A stretch of DNA of 64,000 nt from a virus, in the IMG/VR virus record IMGVR_UViG_3300008954_000025, positions 23,893 through 87,892 of that record; one strand, 5' to 3'. The translations under genes and the position numbers were made by a program. Under the pieces are notes generated by a model. It saw only the letters and a list, made by a program, of their open reading frames with translations, made no database searches and was not told the origin of the DNA. Positions 62,196-64,000 of the stretch are shown piece after piece. Numbering within the stretch: the first letter of the stretch is position 1; each line of letters opens with the position of its first letter.

Positions 62196-64000
62196 CGTCG
62201 GACACGACAACACGCGAGTCCGGACCAGTCAAGTCAGGGTTAGCTAGGTCCGGACTCGACTGCTCGTCGGACATCGCATGCTGCAGCTGCTCCTGCAGCG
62301 TGGTCCGCCGCTCGGTGCCCCGGGTGTTCTGCGCCGCCCGGACCACCTGGTGACCCTGCCCATAGAGCAGGACCAGCTCGGACGCCCGCGTCACGCCGGT
62401 GTACAGCAGCGATCGCGTCAGCATGAAGCTGTGCTGCTCGTGGACCGGGAGCACGACGCAAGGGAACTGGGAGCCCTGGCTCTTGTGCACCGTGATGGCG
62501 TACCCCAGCAGCAGCTCCCGGACGTCGGCCTTGGTGTACGCGACCTTCCGGTCGTCGTACTCCACCACCACCACGCGGTCCGACCGGCCGGCCGCGTCGA
62601 TGGCAACCGAGATCACGTCGACGTCCTCGTCGGTCGCCACCATCCCGAGGTCCTGGAGCTCGTCCTCGAGGATGCCCTTGAAGTCGGCCGCCACCACCGT
62701 GCCCATCTCGCCGTTGAACACCAGCAGCTTGTAGTTGTTCTTCACGTGGATGACGCGGTCGCCGAGGCGCGCCCGGTACCCACCGCCAATCCACAGCCCA
62801 TCCTCATCGGAGCCAGGGTTCAGCCGCGCCTGTAGCGCCCGGTTGAGCTGCTCGACGCCGATGGGTCCGCCCTTCTGGGGCGCCATCACCTGGACCTCAC
62901 TGATGGGGTCGTAGGCTCGACGGCCGCGCGCGGGGTTCGCGGAGGGCAGCACGGTACCCACCGCCTTCACAATGCAGTCCGCCAGCGTCTCCGGGTGGTC
63001 CTCGCCGATGAACATGACGTCGCCGCCGGCGCCCAGGTCCGGAGCGCGGCCGTGGTTGATGTCGCGCGCCACGTAGGGGATACGTGACTCACTCGCCTGC
63101 CGGAAGATTCTGGAAAGCCGGCACACCGGGACGATTCCAGACTCGATGACGTCGTGCAGCACCCTCCCGGCGCCGATCGACGGGAGTTGATCGACGTCAC
63201 CGACGATGATCAGCCGTGCGTTGTCGGGGATTGCCCGCACGAGCGCGTGGAACAGGCCGGTGTCGACCATGCTCGACTCGTCCACGACCACCGCGCCGAC
63301 GTCGAGCGGCCCGCCGGCGACTCTTCCAGATTCGTCGTAGGCCACTTCGCCGTCGTCGTGCCGGAAGCCCTGCCCCGGGACGTAGCCCAGCAGCCGGTGG
63401 ATGGTCATCGCCTCCCGGCCGGTCTGCTCCTTCATCCGCTGCGCGGCCTTGCCGGTCGGGGCGCAGCAGGCCGTGTCGATGCCGTTGTGCTCGAGGACCT
63501 CCAGCACCGCGCTGAGCGTCGCCGTCTTGCCGCAGTTGTGCACCACGAACCCGCCAGCAACGTAATTCCGGTCAGGGTCGGCCATGACGAGGTCGTACAC
63601 AGGCCGCACGCCCAGCGGCGTGATGGACGTGATGCTGTCCACCTCTGTCTGCTGATTGCCGAAGTGCTGCCGGTTCTCGCCTCCGTGCCTCCGTGCGTGC
63701 TCCGCCTTGGACAGCGCTTCCAGATTCGTGGGGCGGTCGTCCGTCGGGTCGCCGTTCTTGTGGTGGACCTCGACGTTCGGCGGTAGGAACTCGAGTGTAC
63801 TGGCGAGGCTGCTGCTCTGAAGACAGCGCACGAGCTGCTCCAGCGGCAGGCCGTTCAGCTCGGCCTCGAGCACCAACCTGGCGTTGCGCACGAGTCGGTA
63901 CGTGTAGACCCTGCCCCTCGACAGTACGCGCTTGGTCCGCGCCTTTGGGTGGTAGGGCACGTGGGTCTCGGGACGATACTTGGAGTTCTTGCCGCGCGTC
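62158..64000 (-). CDS. RecD-like SF1 helicase interrupted by an HNH-containing intein (5' truncated by window edge)
   Basis: The frame enters from the right edge (64000). The first ~155 codons seen are the back part of an intein: an HNH homing nuclease (VEVHHKNGDPTDDRPTNLEA) and the splicing end VYDLVMADPDRNYVAGGFVV followed by H-N. The junction N|C is at about 63535. After it the host protein reads CGKTATLSAVLEVLE, so the intein sits inside the P-loop. Other helicase motifs are APTGKAAQRM, VVVDESSMVDTGL, IVGDVDQLPSIGAGRV, ITVHKSQGSQFPCVVLPVH and LYTGVTRA, as in RecD/RecD2. The N-terminal extein and intein block A lie outside the window. Confidence 0.9.
   Translation of the reverse strand, partial: TRGKNSKYRPETHVPYHPKARTKRVLSRGRVYTYRLVRNARLVLEAELNGLPLEQLVRCLQSSSLASTLEFLPPNVEVHHKNGDPTDDRPTNLEALSKAEHARRHGGENRQHFGNQQTEVDSITSITPLGVRPVYDLVMADPDRNYVAGGFVVHNCGKTATLSAVLEVLEHNGIDTACCAPTGKAAQRMKEQTGREAMTIHRLLGYVPGQGFRHDDGEVAYDESGRVAGGPLDVGAVVVDESSMVDTGLFHALVRAIPDNARLIIVGDVDQLPSIGAGRVLHDVIESGIVPVCRLSRIFRQASESRIPYVARDINHGRAPDLGAGGDVMFIGEDHPETLADCIVKAVGTVLPSANPARGRRAYDPISEVQVMAPQKGGPIGVEQLNRALQARLNPGSDEDGLWIGGGYRARLGDRVIHVKNNYKLLVFNGEMGTVVAADFKGILEDELQDLGMVATDEDVDVISVAIDAAGRSDRVVVVEYDDRKVAYTKADVRELLLGYAITVHKSQGSQFPCVVLPVHEQHSFMLTRSLLYTGVTRASELVLLYGQGHQVVRAAQNTRGTERRTTLQEQLQHAMSDEQSSPDLANPDLTGPDSRVVVSDDDESRIGWFDQL

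Noticed and set aside
1-64000. CRISPR arrays, insertion sequences or transposases
   Set aside because: No direct-repeat/spacer arrays, terminal inverted repeats or DDE transposase motifs were seen. The Cas4-like nuclease is a phage recombination enzyme, not evidence of a CRISPR system.

Overview
The window is a piece of a high-GC (about two-thirds G+C by eye) double-stranded DNA bacteriophage with a contractile tail (myovirus morphology). The evidence is a tail sheath, tail tube, frameshift-type chaperone pair, tape measure, hub, spike, gp25- and gpJ-type baseplate proteins and tail fibres in canonical order on the + strand, a lysis cassette, and a long, tightly overlapping early/replication operon on the - strand. 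The host cannot be read directly. High GC, many GTG/TTG starts, extended -10 elements placed 6-9 nt before start codons (leaderless-type) and the style of the small early genes would suit an actinobacterial or Deinococcus-like host, but this is inference. No large terminase, portal, protease or major capsid gene is seen, so the window is incomplete at both ends; both edges cut a gene.

Layout. (1) 1-1048: end of an unknown gene, an excisionase-type helix-turn-helix protein, a PTH2-like gene whose frame is broken, a tRNA with an enlarged anticodon arm, and a small ribbon-helix-helix-like protein. (2) 1045-13352: a 12 kb carbohydrate island of about fifteen genes, nearly all overlapping by 1-8 nt. 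It holds six to seven glycosyltransferases, four small methyltransferase-like proteins, an APS kinase fused to a DUF2061 membrane domain, and one inverted radical SAM gene. It presumably builds or decorates a glycan on the virion or host envelope. (3) 13381-37505: neck, tail, baseplate, receptor-binding and lysis genes on the + strand. (4) 37526-56321: - strand operon read right to left, running from HNH endonuclease and SNF2-like helicase through a Cas4-like nuclease, AAA ATPase, SSB-like protein, UDG-PolA fusion, many small genes, a Dam methyltransferase/Rad50-like ATPase fusion, a stand-alone RNR TSCPD domain, a small-terminase-like protein and finally a CHAP endolysin. (5) 56457-58334: a lone + strand DUF927-type ATPase. 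(6) 58348-64000: further - strand early genes, including a PAPS-reductase-family protein, zinc-binding small proteins, a C5-methyltransferase fragment, an XRE regulator and a RecD-like helicase interrupted by an HNH-containing intein.

The most unusual observations are: a dyad GCAAG-N4-CTTGC present six times, with exact 4-nt spacing, spread over both gene blocks and made from A/T-rich codons; the Dam-Rad50-like fusion with its own internal start; the tRNA with a 19-nt anticodon arm close to a +1-shifted gene; a stand-alone RNR TSCPD protein; and a split C5-methyltransferase C-terminal domain behind a classical -1 slippery heptamer. All functional names come from reading motifs by eye; no database search was possible.
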